From: Deltaproteobacteria bacterium | GTDB taxonomy: Bacteria; Desulfobacterota; Dissulfuribacteria; Dissulfuribacterales; QOAL01 | Assembly (NCBI GenBank): GCA_026996955.1 | Contig: JALWJV010000102.1 | Location: forward strand, 1-6,121 | Direction: 5' to 3' | DNA: 6,121 nt | Shown here: in pieces, positions 1 through 6,055 of the stretch | How the letters are laid out: every line of letters begins with the position of its first letter | Numbering within the stretch: the first letter of the stretch is position 1 | Position numbers and translations under genes: made by a program | Notes under the pieces: model-generated | The model's database searches: none | What the model saw: only the letters and a program-made list of their open reading frames with translations | Told to the model about the DNA's origin: nothing

Positions 1-52
1 CCATGAATTAAATGGCATTAGTGCTATAATATATTGTTTTTTAAGGAAAAAA

Positions 53-77
53 TTAATGGCACGTTCTTTGCCATTAA
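53..77. repeat. Inverted repeat enclosing the sigma-54 promoter
   Basis: TTAATGGC (53-60) and GCCATTAA (70-77) are perfect 8-base inverted arms around a 9-base centre. They cover both the -24 and -12 elements. The GGC/GCC part follows from the sigma-54 consensus itself, but the outer TTAA arms do not. A further near-copy of the arm, TTAAATGGCA, occurs at 8-17. A dimeric repressor binding here would block RNA polymerase, but no known operator is recognised, so that role is inferred. Confidence 0.5.
57..71 (+). promoter_or_regulatory. Sigma-54 (RpoN) -24/-12 promoter of the nif operon
   Basis: The sequence reads TGGCAC (57-62), five bases, then TTGC (68-71), an exact match to the sigma-54 core consensus. 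The invariant GG (58-59) and GC (70-71) are separated by the required 10 bases. Taking C71 as -12 puts the transcription start near position 83, about 79 bases before nifH. Sigma-54 promoters need an AAA+ activator, normally NifA for nif genes. No TGT-N10-ACA activator site is visible in the 56 bases upstream, so it would have to lie outside the window. Confidence 0.9.
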
Positions 78-90
78 ATACCAGAAAGTA

Positions 91-165
91 ATGACGAAGA
101 CGGTAACAATAAAAAATCTGTTAAGCCTTCATGGCATGCAGAGAACAACAAGGAGGAAAAAATGA
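91..165 (+). other. Possible leader ORF (24 codons) overlapping the nifH start
   Basis: An ATG at 91 opens a 24-codon frame whose TGA (163-165) overlaps the nifH ATG (162-164) as ATGA. It would begin about 8 bases after the predicted transcription start. The peptide has seven Lys/Arg and no acidic residue, ends RTTRRKK, and resembles no family I know. Its last codons are made by the nifH ribosome-binding site, which explains some of the basic composition. Only a weak AGAAAG precedes the ATG. It may be chance; if translated, it could couple ribosome flow into nifH. Confidence 0.2.
151..156 (+). promoter_or_regulatory. Strong ribosome-binding site of nifH
   Basis: AGGAGG lies five bases before the ATG at 162. 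It is the best Shine-Dalgarno match among the six genes, in keeping with the high level of Fe protein needed relative to NifDK. It fixes the nifH start. Confidence 0.85.
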
Positions 166-986
166 GAAAGGTAGCTATTTACGGAAAAGGCGGAATTGGC
201 AAATCAACTACCACCCAGAACACTGTAGCCGGACTGGTGGAGCTTGGAAGGCAGGTCATGGTGGTGGGATGTGACCCCAAGGCCGACTCCACCCGTCTTC
301 TGCTTGGCGGTCTTGCCCAGAAATCTGAACCTGAAACCCTGCGGGAAGAAGGAGAAGACGTTGAATTGGAGGATATCCGCAAGAAGGGCTATGGCGGAAC
401 CTGGTGTGTTGAGTCTGGTGGGCCTGAGCCTGGCGTGGGATGCGCGGGAAGGGGCATAATCACGTCCATCAATATGCTTGAATCTCTTGGGGCCTACGAG
501 GAATCCGAAGGACTGGACTATGCATTTTATGATGTCCTGGGTGATGTTGTGTGTGGCGGTTTTGCAATGCCAATCAGAGATGGCAAGGCAGAGGAAATAT
601 ACATTGTCTGCTCAGGTGAGATGATGGCAATGTACGCTGCAAACAATATCAGCAAGGGAATCACAAAATTTGCACAGTCGGGAAATGTCCGCCTTGGAGG
701 CCTTATATGTAACTCACGAAAGGTGGACAATGAAAAGGAGATGATTGAAAAGTTTGCTGCCAAGCTGGGAACCCAGATGATCTATTTTGTGCCCAGGGAC
801 AACGACGTTCAGCGGGCCGAAATCAACAGGCAGACTGTAATAGAGTGGAAGCCGGATGCAAAGCAGGCAGACGAATACCGCGGTCTTGCAAAGGCCATAG
901 ACGAAAATGACATGTTCGTTGTACCAAAACCGATGGAAATAGAAGAACTTGAGAATCTTCTCATGGATTTTGGTCTTATGAATTAA
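162..986 (+). CDS. nifH: Nitrogenase iron protein NifH (dinitrogenase reductase)
   Basis: The 274-residue product is the ATP-dependent electron donor to NifDK; as a homodimer it holds one [4Fe-4S] cluster between subunits, in the cytoplasm. Visible motifs in order: the P-loop GKGGIGKS (8-15), GCDPKAD (36-42), the GPEPGVGCAGRG segment with cluster ligand Cys94, and switch II DVLGDVVCGG with Asp124 and the second ligand Cys131. These correspond to Azotobacter Cys97 and Cys132. Arg97 matches the Arg100 that DraT ADP-ribosylates in other bacteria; whether DraT exists here is not visible. The segment LLLGGLAQK and the loop after it resemble clostridial and sulfate-reducer NifH. Length is normal and no residue is missing. 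It is the first gene after the promoter; 55 bases separate it from nifI1, with no clear hairpin. The essential role of NifH in FeMo-co assembly is known for the family, not shown here. Confidence 0.98.
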   Translation: MRKVAIYGKGGIGKSTTTQNTVAGLVELGRQVMVVGCDPKADSTRLLLGGLAQKSEPETLREEGEDVELEDIRKKGYGGTWCVESGGPEPGVGCAGRGIITSINMLESLGAYEESEGLDYAFYDVLGDVVCGGFAMPIRDGKAEEIYIVCSGEMMAMYAANNISKGITKFAQSGNVRLGGLICNSRKVDNEKEMIEKFAAKLGTQMIYFVPRDNDVQRAEINRQTVIEWKPDAKQADEYRGLAKAIDENDMFVVPKPMEIEELENLLMDFGLMN

Positions 987-1041
987 AAAAATTTTACAGA
1001 AGTCCCACACCTGATCCCAAATAAACAAGCGGAGAAAACAA

Positions 1042-1395
1042 ATGTTAATGATAAGAGCCATTGTAAGACCGGAAAAAAGCGATGAAATACTGGCTGCCCT
1101 TATGGACGCCGGTTTCCCTGCCGTCACCAAATATTCTGTTGCCGGCCGTGGAAAGCAGCGGGGCATAAAGATTGGAGAGGTAACCTATGACGAAATTCCA
1201 AAGACAATGCTCATGTCGGTTGTGGACGATGAAGACAAGGATTTCGTTGTTGAGACAATCATGAATGCTGCAAGGTCGCCGGGCAAGGGTGCCTTTGGCG
1301 ACGGCAAGATCTTCATAAGTGATGTTGACGAAGTTTACACCATCAGTTCGGGCAAGAAGGAGGTTTCCAGGCCTGCCGGGGAGGACACGGAATGA
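1042..1395 (+). CDS. nifI1: PII-family nitrogenase regulator NifI1 (GlnB-like)
   Basis: This 117-residue protein belongs to the NifI1 branch of the PII family. It starts MLMIRAIVRPEK, the usual PII first beta strand, and has the NifI1 form of the T-loop region (GRGKQRGIKIGEV, 35-47), the PKTMLM strand (53-58), VVDDEDKD (60-67) and the B-loop GKGAFGDGKIF (81-91), which contacts ATP in PII proteins. The T-loop has a Tyr at 49, but not in the classic GlnB uridylylation context, so control is probably by ligand binding. In Methanococcus maripaludis, NifI1 and NifI2 form a complex that inhibits NifDK when ammonium is present, and 2-oxoglutarate plus ATP relieve it; the same role is inferred here. 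GGAG (1031-1034) sits 7 bases before the ATG at 1042, which favours it over the ATG at 1048. The last residues (PAGEDTE) form a variable tail. Confidence 0.95.
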   Translation: MLMIRAIVRPEKSDEILAALMDAGFPAVTKYSVAGRGKQRGIKIGEVTYDEIPKTMLMSVVDDEDKDFVVETIMNAARSPGKGAFGDGKIFISDVDEVYTISSGKKEVSRPAGEDTE

Positions 1396-1766
1396 AGGAA
1401 GTAATGGCAGTGGTGCGAATAAACAAGATGAACCAGACCAAGCAGGCACTTACTGATGCTGGGGTTGATGCCTTTTCTGCAAGAGAGGCGCTTGGAAGGG
1501 GCAAGGGATTTGCAAATCCCAGGGTACTTGAAGGAGCAGAACAGGGCTATGAGGAAGCTGCTGCAGTGCTTGGAGAAAAGGGCAAACTCTATCCAAAGCG
1601 CATTATAACCGCTGTTGTGGATGACCACCATGTTGACCAGGTGGTGCAGGCCCTTATTGAAGTCAACCAGACGGGCTTGCCCGGCGATGGCAAGATCTTT
1701 GTCATGCCCGTTAAAGACGCAATACGGGTACGCACTGCAGAAACAGGAGTTTCCGCAATTTCATAG
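1392..1766 (+). CDS. nifI2: PII-family nitrogenase regulator NifI2 (GlnB-like)
   Basis: The 124-residue product is the partner of NifI1. It shows the NifI2 pattern: MKEVMAVVRINKMNQTK at the N-terminus, ALGRGKGF (33-40), a longer T-loop region (about 41-68) than in GlnB, RIITAVVDD (70-78), and the B-loop TGLPGDGKIFV (94-104). The start overlaps the nifI1 stop as ATGA, and GGGGAGGA (1378-1385) lies 6 bases upstream, so the two genes are probably translationally coupled, which suits proteins acting as one hetero-complex. In the family, the T-loop reaches into NifDK at the Fe-protein docking face; that is prior knowledge, not visible here. The tail after residue 110 is variable. A 75-base gap without a convincing terminator leads to nifD. 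Confidence 0.95.
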   Translation: MKEVMAVVRINKMNQTKQALTDAGVDAFSAREALGRGKGFANPRVLEGAEQGYEEAAAVLGEKGKLYPKRIITAVVDDHHVDQVVQALIEVNQTGLPGDGKIFVMPVKDAIRVRTAETGVSAIS

Positions 1767-1831
1767 CCAGGAGATTTTATCCGGCTCTTACAGCACAGAC
1801 GGAAAAACCATTGAAGCATCAATTTATATTT

Positions 1832-1835
1832 GGAG
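1832..1835 (+). promoter_or_regulatory. Ribosome-binding site deciding the nifD start
   Basis: GGAG lies 6 bases before the ATG at 1842. The alternative in-frame TTG at 1830 overlaps this site and has no Shine-Dalgarno at the proper distance. The ATG is therefore preferred and four residues of the longer reading are dropped. Confidence 0.75.
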
Positions 1836-1841
1836 AAAGAT

Positions 1842-3479
1842 ATGGCAACAGCAAAACAGAAAATGGTGCACTGGGATCCTGCTGACATCAAGGCGGAACT
1901 TATCAAGAAGTATCCCCCAAAGGTGGCCCGCAAACGTTCCAAGCAGATAATGATAAATGAGGCTGCTGAAAACGGGACCCCGGAGATAACAGCAAATGTC
2001 AGGACTATCCCGGGCATTATTACCATGCGTGGCTGCACCTACGCAGGGTGCAAGGGCGTAATCATGGGACCTACCAGGGATATTGTCAACCTGGTCCACG
2101 GGCCAATAGGCTGCTCGTTCTATGCCTGGCTGACAAGACGCAACCAGACAGGCCCTGGCCCTGACGACGAAAACTTCATGAACTACTGTTTTTCAACAGA
2201 CATGCAGGACTCTGACATAATTTTCGGCGGAGAAAAAAAGCTGGCTGCAGCCATTCAGGAGATCTATGACCTGATGCATCCCAAAGCCATAGGGGTCTTT
2301 GCAACCTGTCCTGTGGGTCTCATAGGTGATGATATCCACACGGTGGCAAAGAACATGAAGGAAAAACTGGGGGATTGCAATGTCTTTGCCTTCAGTTGCG
2401 AAGGATACAAGGGGGTAAGCCAGTCTGCAGGCCATCACATCGCCAACAACCAGATATTCAGGCATGTGGTTGGTGAAAACGATGTCCCAAAGGAAGGAAA
2501 ATACAAGATAAACCTCCTTGGCGAGTACAATATCGGGGGTGACGGTTTTGAGATAGACAGGATATTCAACCGGTGCGGCATAACCAATATTGCCACGTTT
2601 TCCGGCAATTCCACCTATGACCAGTTTGCCTCGGCACACCAGGCTGATCTGAACTGTGTCATGTGTCACAGGTCTATCAACTATGTTGCAGACATGCTTG
2701 AAACAAAATTTGGCATTCCATGGATCAAGGTGAACTTCATCGGTGCCAATGCCACAGCAAAATCGCTTCGAAAGATAGCAGCCTATTTTGACGACCAGGA
2801 GCTGAAAGACAGGGTGGAAGATGTGATTGCCGAGGAAATGCCTGAAGTCGAGAAAGCCATAGAGGAGATAAGGCCACGCACTGAGGGAAAAACCGCCATG
2901 CTCTTTGTTGGCGGTTCAAGGGCGCACCACTACCAGGAACTTTTCAGGGAAATGGGCATGAAGGTTATTTCTGCAGGATATGAGTTTGCCCACAGGGATG
3001 ACTATGAAGGACGAAGGGTGCTCCCATTTCTCAAGGTGGATGCAGACAGCAGAAACATTGAAGAAATCGAGGTTGAGCCTGATGAAACCCGCTACAGGCC
3101 AAGAAAAACAGAGGAGCAGATAGCGGCCCTTGAGAAGGCAGGTATCAAATTTAAAAGTTATGACGGACTTGCGCCTGACATGGAGCCCGACACCCTTATT
3201 ATTGACGACCTTAACCAGTATGAGGCCGAAAAGCTTGTTGAGCTTCTTAGGCCTGACCTGTTCTGCGCCGGGATCAAGGAGAAATACTCCATACAGAAAC
3301 TGGGAGTGCCAATGAAGCAGCTCCACAGCTATGACTCAGGCGGTCCCTACGCAGGTTTTAAGGGCGCAGTGAATTTTTACAACGAGATTGACAGGCTGGT
3401 CAACAGCAGGGTCTGGAGTTACATGAAGGCCCCGTGGCAGGAGAATCCACAGCTCTCAGCCGCCTATGTCTGGGAATAA
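1842..3479 (+). CDS. nifD: Nitrogenase molybdenum-iron protein alpha chain NifD
   Basis: The 545-residue alpha subunit of MoFe protein carries the FeMo-cofactor and half of the P-cluster. Ligands are all present. For the P-cluster: Cys65 (RGCTYAG), Cys91 (GPIGC) and Cys156 (ATCPVGLIGDD), matching Azotobacter 62, 88 and 154. For FeMo-co: Cys275 (VMCHRSINY) and His495 (QLHSYDSGGPY), matching 275 and 442. Active-site residues Val73, Arg99, Gln194, His198, Arg360 and Phe382 match Azotobacter Val70, Arg96, Gln191, His195, Arg359 and Phe381. From Phe382 to His495 there are 113 residues against 61 in Azotobacter, so an insertion of about 52 residues lies around 390-440, typical of the Clostridium pasteurianum type. 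Start codon ATG is chosen over a TTG 12 bases upstream. nifK follows after 60 bases with no G-subunit gene between, which argues against V- or Fe-only nitrogenase. Confidence 0.98.
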   Translation: MATAKQKMVHWDPADIKAELIKKYPPKVARKRSKQIMINEAAENGTPEITANVRTIPGIITMRGCTYAGCKGVIMGPTRDIVNLVHGPIGCSFYAWLTRRNQTGPGPDDENFMNYCFSTDMQDSDIIFGGEKKLAAAIQEIYDLMHPKAIGVFATCPVGLIGDDIHTVAKNMKEKLGDCNVFAFSCEGYKGVSQSAGHHIANNQIFRHVVGENDVPKEGKYKINLLGEYNIGGDGFEIDRIFNRCGITNIATFSGNSTYDQFASAHQADLNCVMCHRSINYVADMLETKFGIPWIKVNFIGANATAKSLRKIAAYFDDQELKDRVEDVIAEEMPEVEKAIEEIRPRTEGKTAMLFVGGSRAHHYQELFREMGMKVISAGYEFAHRDDYEGRRVLPFLKVDADSRNIEEIEVEPDETRYRPRKTEEQIAALEKAGIKFKSYDGLAPDMEPDTLIIDDLNQYEAEKLVELLRPDLFCAGIKEKYSIQKLGVPMKQLHSYDSGGPYAGFKGAVNFYNEIDRLVNSRVWSYMKAPWQENPQLSAAYVWE

Positions 3480-3539
3480 AAACCCGGAAGATTCCTGAGA
3501 ACCCCCTGTTTTTTAATAACAACCATAGAGGTAAAAGAG

Positions 3540-4913
3540 ATGTTACTTAGACATACACCAGAAGAGATTTCTGAGCGCAAGGCAGTCACCATAAATCCGG
3601 CAAAGACCTGCCAGCCAATAGGAGCCATGTATGCGGCTCTCGGGATCCACGGATGCCTCCCCCACAGTCATGGTTCCCAGGGCTGCTGCGCATACCACAG
3701 ATCAACACTTACGCGACATTACAAGGAGCCGATACCTGCTGCAACCAGTTCCTTTACAGAGGGGGCGTCGGTATTCGGGGGCCAGGCCAACCTTGTTCAG
3801 GCATTCAATAATATCTTTACAGTCTATGATCCTGATGTCATTGCCGTTCATACCACATGTCTTTCTGAAACAATAGGTGATGACCTGCCGCAGATCAGAA
3901 AAAAGGCCCTTAAGGAAGGCAAGATTCCTGAGGGAAAATATGTCATGTGTGCCTCCACTCCCAGTTACGTGGGGTCTCACGTGACGGGTTTTTCCAACAT
4001 GGTAAAGGCCATGACGGAATTTTCTGAATCAACAGGCAGGAAAAACGGCAAAATAAATATCATACCCGGCTGGGTGGAACCGTGTGACATGGAGGAGATA
4101 AAACGTATAGCCTCCATGATGGGCGTAAAGAGCATTGTGATGCCTGACACATCAGGCGTGCTGAATGCGCCTCTCACAGGCCAGTACAAGATGTTTCCTG
4201 ACGGGGGAACCACAATGGATGAGGTTAAGGCTACGGGAGATGCAGTGGGGACACTGGCCCTGGGTGAGTGGTGTTCAGCCGATGCTGCCCGTGCCCTGGA
4301 CAAGAAGCACAGTGTCCCGTGCTCCGTACTTGACATGCCCTTTGGCCTGAAGGCAACAGACCGTTTCGTGGATGCGCTGCGCAAAATTGCAGGGGTCAAT
4401 GTGCCGGACGAACTCCTGGTGGAAAGAGGTCAGCTGGTGGATCTGATCAGCGACATGCATGCCTGGCTGTACCATAAAAAGGTGGCTATTGCCGGAGACC
4501 CTGATCAGCTTATCGCCATGACTGAATTTCTTGTTTCACTTGATATGTGGCCCATGCACATTGTCACAGGAACTCCTGGGAAAAAATTTGAAAAAAGGAT
4601 CAGGGAAATCACAGCCGAACTGCCTTTTGAGGTAAACGTCAAGGCAAAGGGTGATCTGTTTCTCCTTCATCAGTGGATCAAAAACGACCCGGTGGATCTT
4701 CTGATTTGCAATACGTATGGCAAGTACATTGCGAGGGATGAAGATATCCCGCTGATCCGTTGGGGCTTTCCCATTCTGGACAGGCAGGGGCATCAGTACT
4801 TTCCTACGGTAGGCTACAAGGGTGGCATAAGACTCATGGAGAAGATACTTGGGGCCATTCTGGATAGGAAGGACAGGGATGATCCTGAGATCAAGTTCGA
4901 GCTGGTGATATGA
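3540..4913 (+). CDS. nifK: Nitrogenase molybdenum-iron protein beta chain NifK
   Basis: The 457-residue beta subunit pairs with NifD to form the alpha2beta2 MoFe protein and supplies the other half of the P-cluster. Ligands are Cys24 (AKTCQPIGA), Cys49 (GSQGCCAY) and Cys107 (TTCLSETIGDD), with Ser142 (STPSYVGSH). Each is exactly 46 residues earlier than Azotobacter Cys70, Cys95, Cys153 and Ser188, so the only large difference in this region is the missing N-terminal extension. That short form is normal for the Clostridium pasteurianum type and is not a truncation. AGAGGT (3527-3532) lies 7 bases before the ATG. The stop overlaps the next start as ATGA (4910-4913), which links its translation to the NifB-like gene. 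Confidence 0.98.
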   Translation: MLLRHTPEEISERKAVTINPAKTCQPIGAMYAALGIHGCLPHSHGSQGCCAYHRSTLTRHYKEPIPAATSSFTEGASVFGGQANLVQAFNNIFTVYDPDVIAVHTTCLSETIGDDLPQIRKKALKEGKIPEGKYVMCASTPSYVGSHVTGFSNMVKAMTEFSESTGRKNGKINIIPGWVEPCDMEEIKRIASMMGVKSIVMPDTSGVLNAPLTGQYKMFPDGGTTMDEVKATGDAVGTLALGEWCSADAARALDKKHSVPCSVLDMPFGLKATDRFVDALRKIAGVNVPDELLVERGQLVDLISDMHAWLYHKKVAIAGDPDQLIAMTEFLVSLDMWPMHIVTGTPGKKFEKRIREITAELPFEVNVKAKGDLFLLHQWIKNDPVDLLICNTYGKYIARDEDIPLIRWGFPILDRQGHQYFPTVGYKGGIRLMEKILGAILDRKDRDDPEIKFELVI

Positions 4914-6055
4914 TTTTAACAAATGAATCCATTGTGCTCCCAGTGGCTCCACAGGCCAATCACAGAATACGCTTTTCATCTTATGAAAAAACGTCTCCCG
5001 CCCTGACTCCAGAGGAGGCAGTTGGCTGGACAGGCAACCTGTTGAAAGACGGAAAGCGTATATCTGATGTGGAGATAAAGGGGCCAGGCGACCCACTTGC
5101 AACACCCAAGCTTACCTTTCGCACTCTGGAACTGCTTTCCGGGCGATATCCCGAGATTAAGGCATGTGTCAGCACAATCGGGTTAGGGGCAGACAAATGC
5201 GCTGACAGGCTGGCTGCACTTGGTGTAAGCCACGTCACGGTGGAGATGCAGGCCACAGACCCGGAAATCCTGAAAAAAATCTATGCATGGGTCAGGCCTG
5301 GCAGAAAGACTATACCACTTTCAATGGTCACGGCCATGCTTGTAGAGAGTCAGGAGATTGCGGTGCGAACCTTGGTGCAATCAGGTGTCAGGGTAAACAT
5401 CCGTACCACGGTCTTTCAGGGAATCAATGATTCTCATATGGCTGAACTTGCCGCTGCTGCCTCTGCCTACGGCGCAGATTCCATGGAGTTGGTTCCATCA
5501 GTCAGCAAAGACGAAACAGAAGGGGGTGATTCAGCGTCATGCAGCGCAGAAACCCTGGATTCCGCCTGCAGGCAAGCGTCACAACATCTGGCCGTTTTCA
5601 AGAGGGTGGCAAATGACATCATGCCCTCATCAATGCAAACGGGTTGTGAACAGTCTGCACTGATTCCAAAGGCCTCCCCCAGTCGTCCAAATGTGGCGGT
5701 TGCAAGCTCTAACGGCATGGATATAGACCTCCACATGGGGCAGGCTCACCGAATGCTGATTTATGGTCCAAGAGAAGACGGGCTGACCTGTTTTCTTGAA
5801 ACCAGGCCAGTTCCCCGTGCCGGTACCGGAAAAGACAGATGGTCAGCCCTGGCCTCCCAATGTCTCCATGACTGCTTCTGCGTTCTTGTTGCAAATGCCG
5901 GGGAGGCACCCAGGAAGGTCCTGGGCACACATGGCATAAAGGTGATAATAAGCAGTGAAAATATCCAGGGCATGGTGGACGTGCTTTATCACGGGAACAG
6001 GAAGAAGGGCAAATGCTCCCTGGGCAGTGCCTCGGCCATGTTAATGGGTGCTTAA
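4910..6055 (+). CDS. NifB-like protein without radical-SAM cysteines, fused to a NifX/NafY-like domain
   Basis: The 381-residue product is homologous to NifB, the radical-SAM enzyme making the FeMo-co precursor, but probably cannot do that chemistry. Retained NifB landmarks are LPVAP (10-14), LTPEEA (32-37), GPGDPLATP (58-66), TFRTLELL (69-76), STIGL (88-92), HVTVE (108-112), DPEI (117-120) and GIND (171-174). The cluster motif that follows LPVAP in NifB (CNxxCxxC) is here A16-N17-x-x-I20-x-x-S23, so all three cysteines are gone. The N-terminal HPC motif is absent, and an in-frame stop at 4886 with no other start between rules out a longer protein. Residues 198-225 form a Ser/Glu-rich stretch replacing the HGT region. 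Of the late CxxC of NifB only one Cys (246) seems to remain. Residues 260-360 form a NifX/NafY-type cofactor-binding domain (NVAVASSNG, LHMGQAHR, ANAGEAPRKVL). Start is ATGA-coupled to nifK with only a weak Shine-Dalgarno. The intact frame argues against a pseudogene. Possible roles: cofactor or precursor carrier, NifDK maturation factor, or regulator. A true nifB must exist elsewhere if the cell fixes nitrogen. Confidence 0.85.
   Translation: MILTNESIVLPVAPQANHRIRFSSYEKTSPALTPEEAVGWTGNLLKDGKRISDVEIKGPGDPLATPKLTFRTLELLSGRYPEIKACVSTIGLGADKCADRLAALGVSHVTVEMQATDPEILKKIYAWVRPGRKTIPLSMVTAMLVESQEIAVRTLVQSGVRVNIRTTVFQGINDSHMAELAAAASAYGADSMELVPSVSKDETEGGDSASCSAETLDSACRQASQHLAVFKRVANDIMPSSMQTGCEQSALIPKASPSRPNVAVASSNGMDIDLHMGQAHRMLIYGPREDGLTCFLETRPVPRAGTGKDRWSALASQCLHDCFCVLVANAGEAPRKVLGTHGIKVIISSENIQGMVDVLYHGNRKKGKCSLGSASAMLMGA

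Noticed and set aside
25..37. TATAAT at 25-30 as a sigma-70 -10 box
   Set aside because: No -35 element can be seen because only 24 bases precede it, and AT-rich DNA gives this match easily; the sigma-54 site is far stronger.
1..56. NifA upstream activator site (TGT-N10-ACA)
   Set aside because: The only TGT in this stretch (35-37) is followed by AAA at the required distance; the site is probably upstream of the window.
984..1000. A/T-rich run after nifH as a terminator or stabilising hairpin
   Set aside because: There is no GC-rich stem before it, and the genes downstream belong to the same operon.
714..1166. 150-codon open frame on the - strand across the nifH/nifI1 gap
   Set aside because: It is mostly antisense to the conserved nifH 3' end and nifI1 5' end, and has no recognisable domain.
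1830..1841. TTG start giving NifD four more residues
   Set aside because: The TTG overlaps the GGAG that serves the ATG at 1842 and has no Shine-Dalgarno of its own.
3480..3516. GGAAGATTCC and a C-run followed by six Ts in the nifD-nifK gap as a terminator
   Set aside because: The only symmetry is a 4-base arm with a 2-base loop, and no G-run pairs with the C-run; termination here would separate obligate partners.
4910..5000. Cysteine loss as a frameshift artefact near the N-terminus
   Set aside because: LPVAP before it and LTPEEA/GPGDPLA after it are in one frame with matching residues between, and a compensating pair of shifts would not leave N17 and F22 in register.
4536..5105. 189-codon open frame on the - strand across the nifK/nifB-like junction
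   Set aside because: It lies opposite two coding genes with clear family motifs, and its translation resembles nothing known.
4910..6055. Calling the last gene a functional nifB
   Set aside because: The three SAM-cluster cysteines and the HPC and HGT motifs are absent, so the name would assign an activity the sequence does not support.
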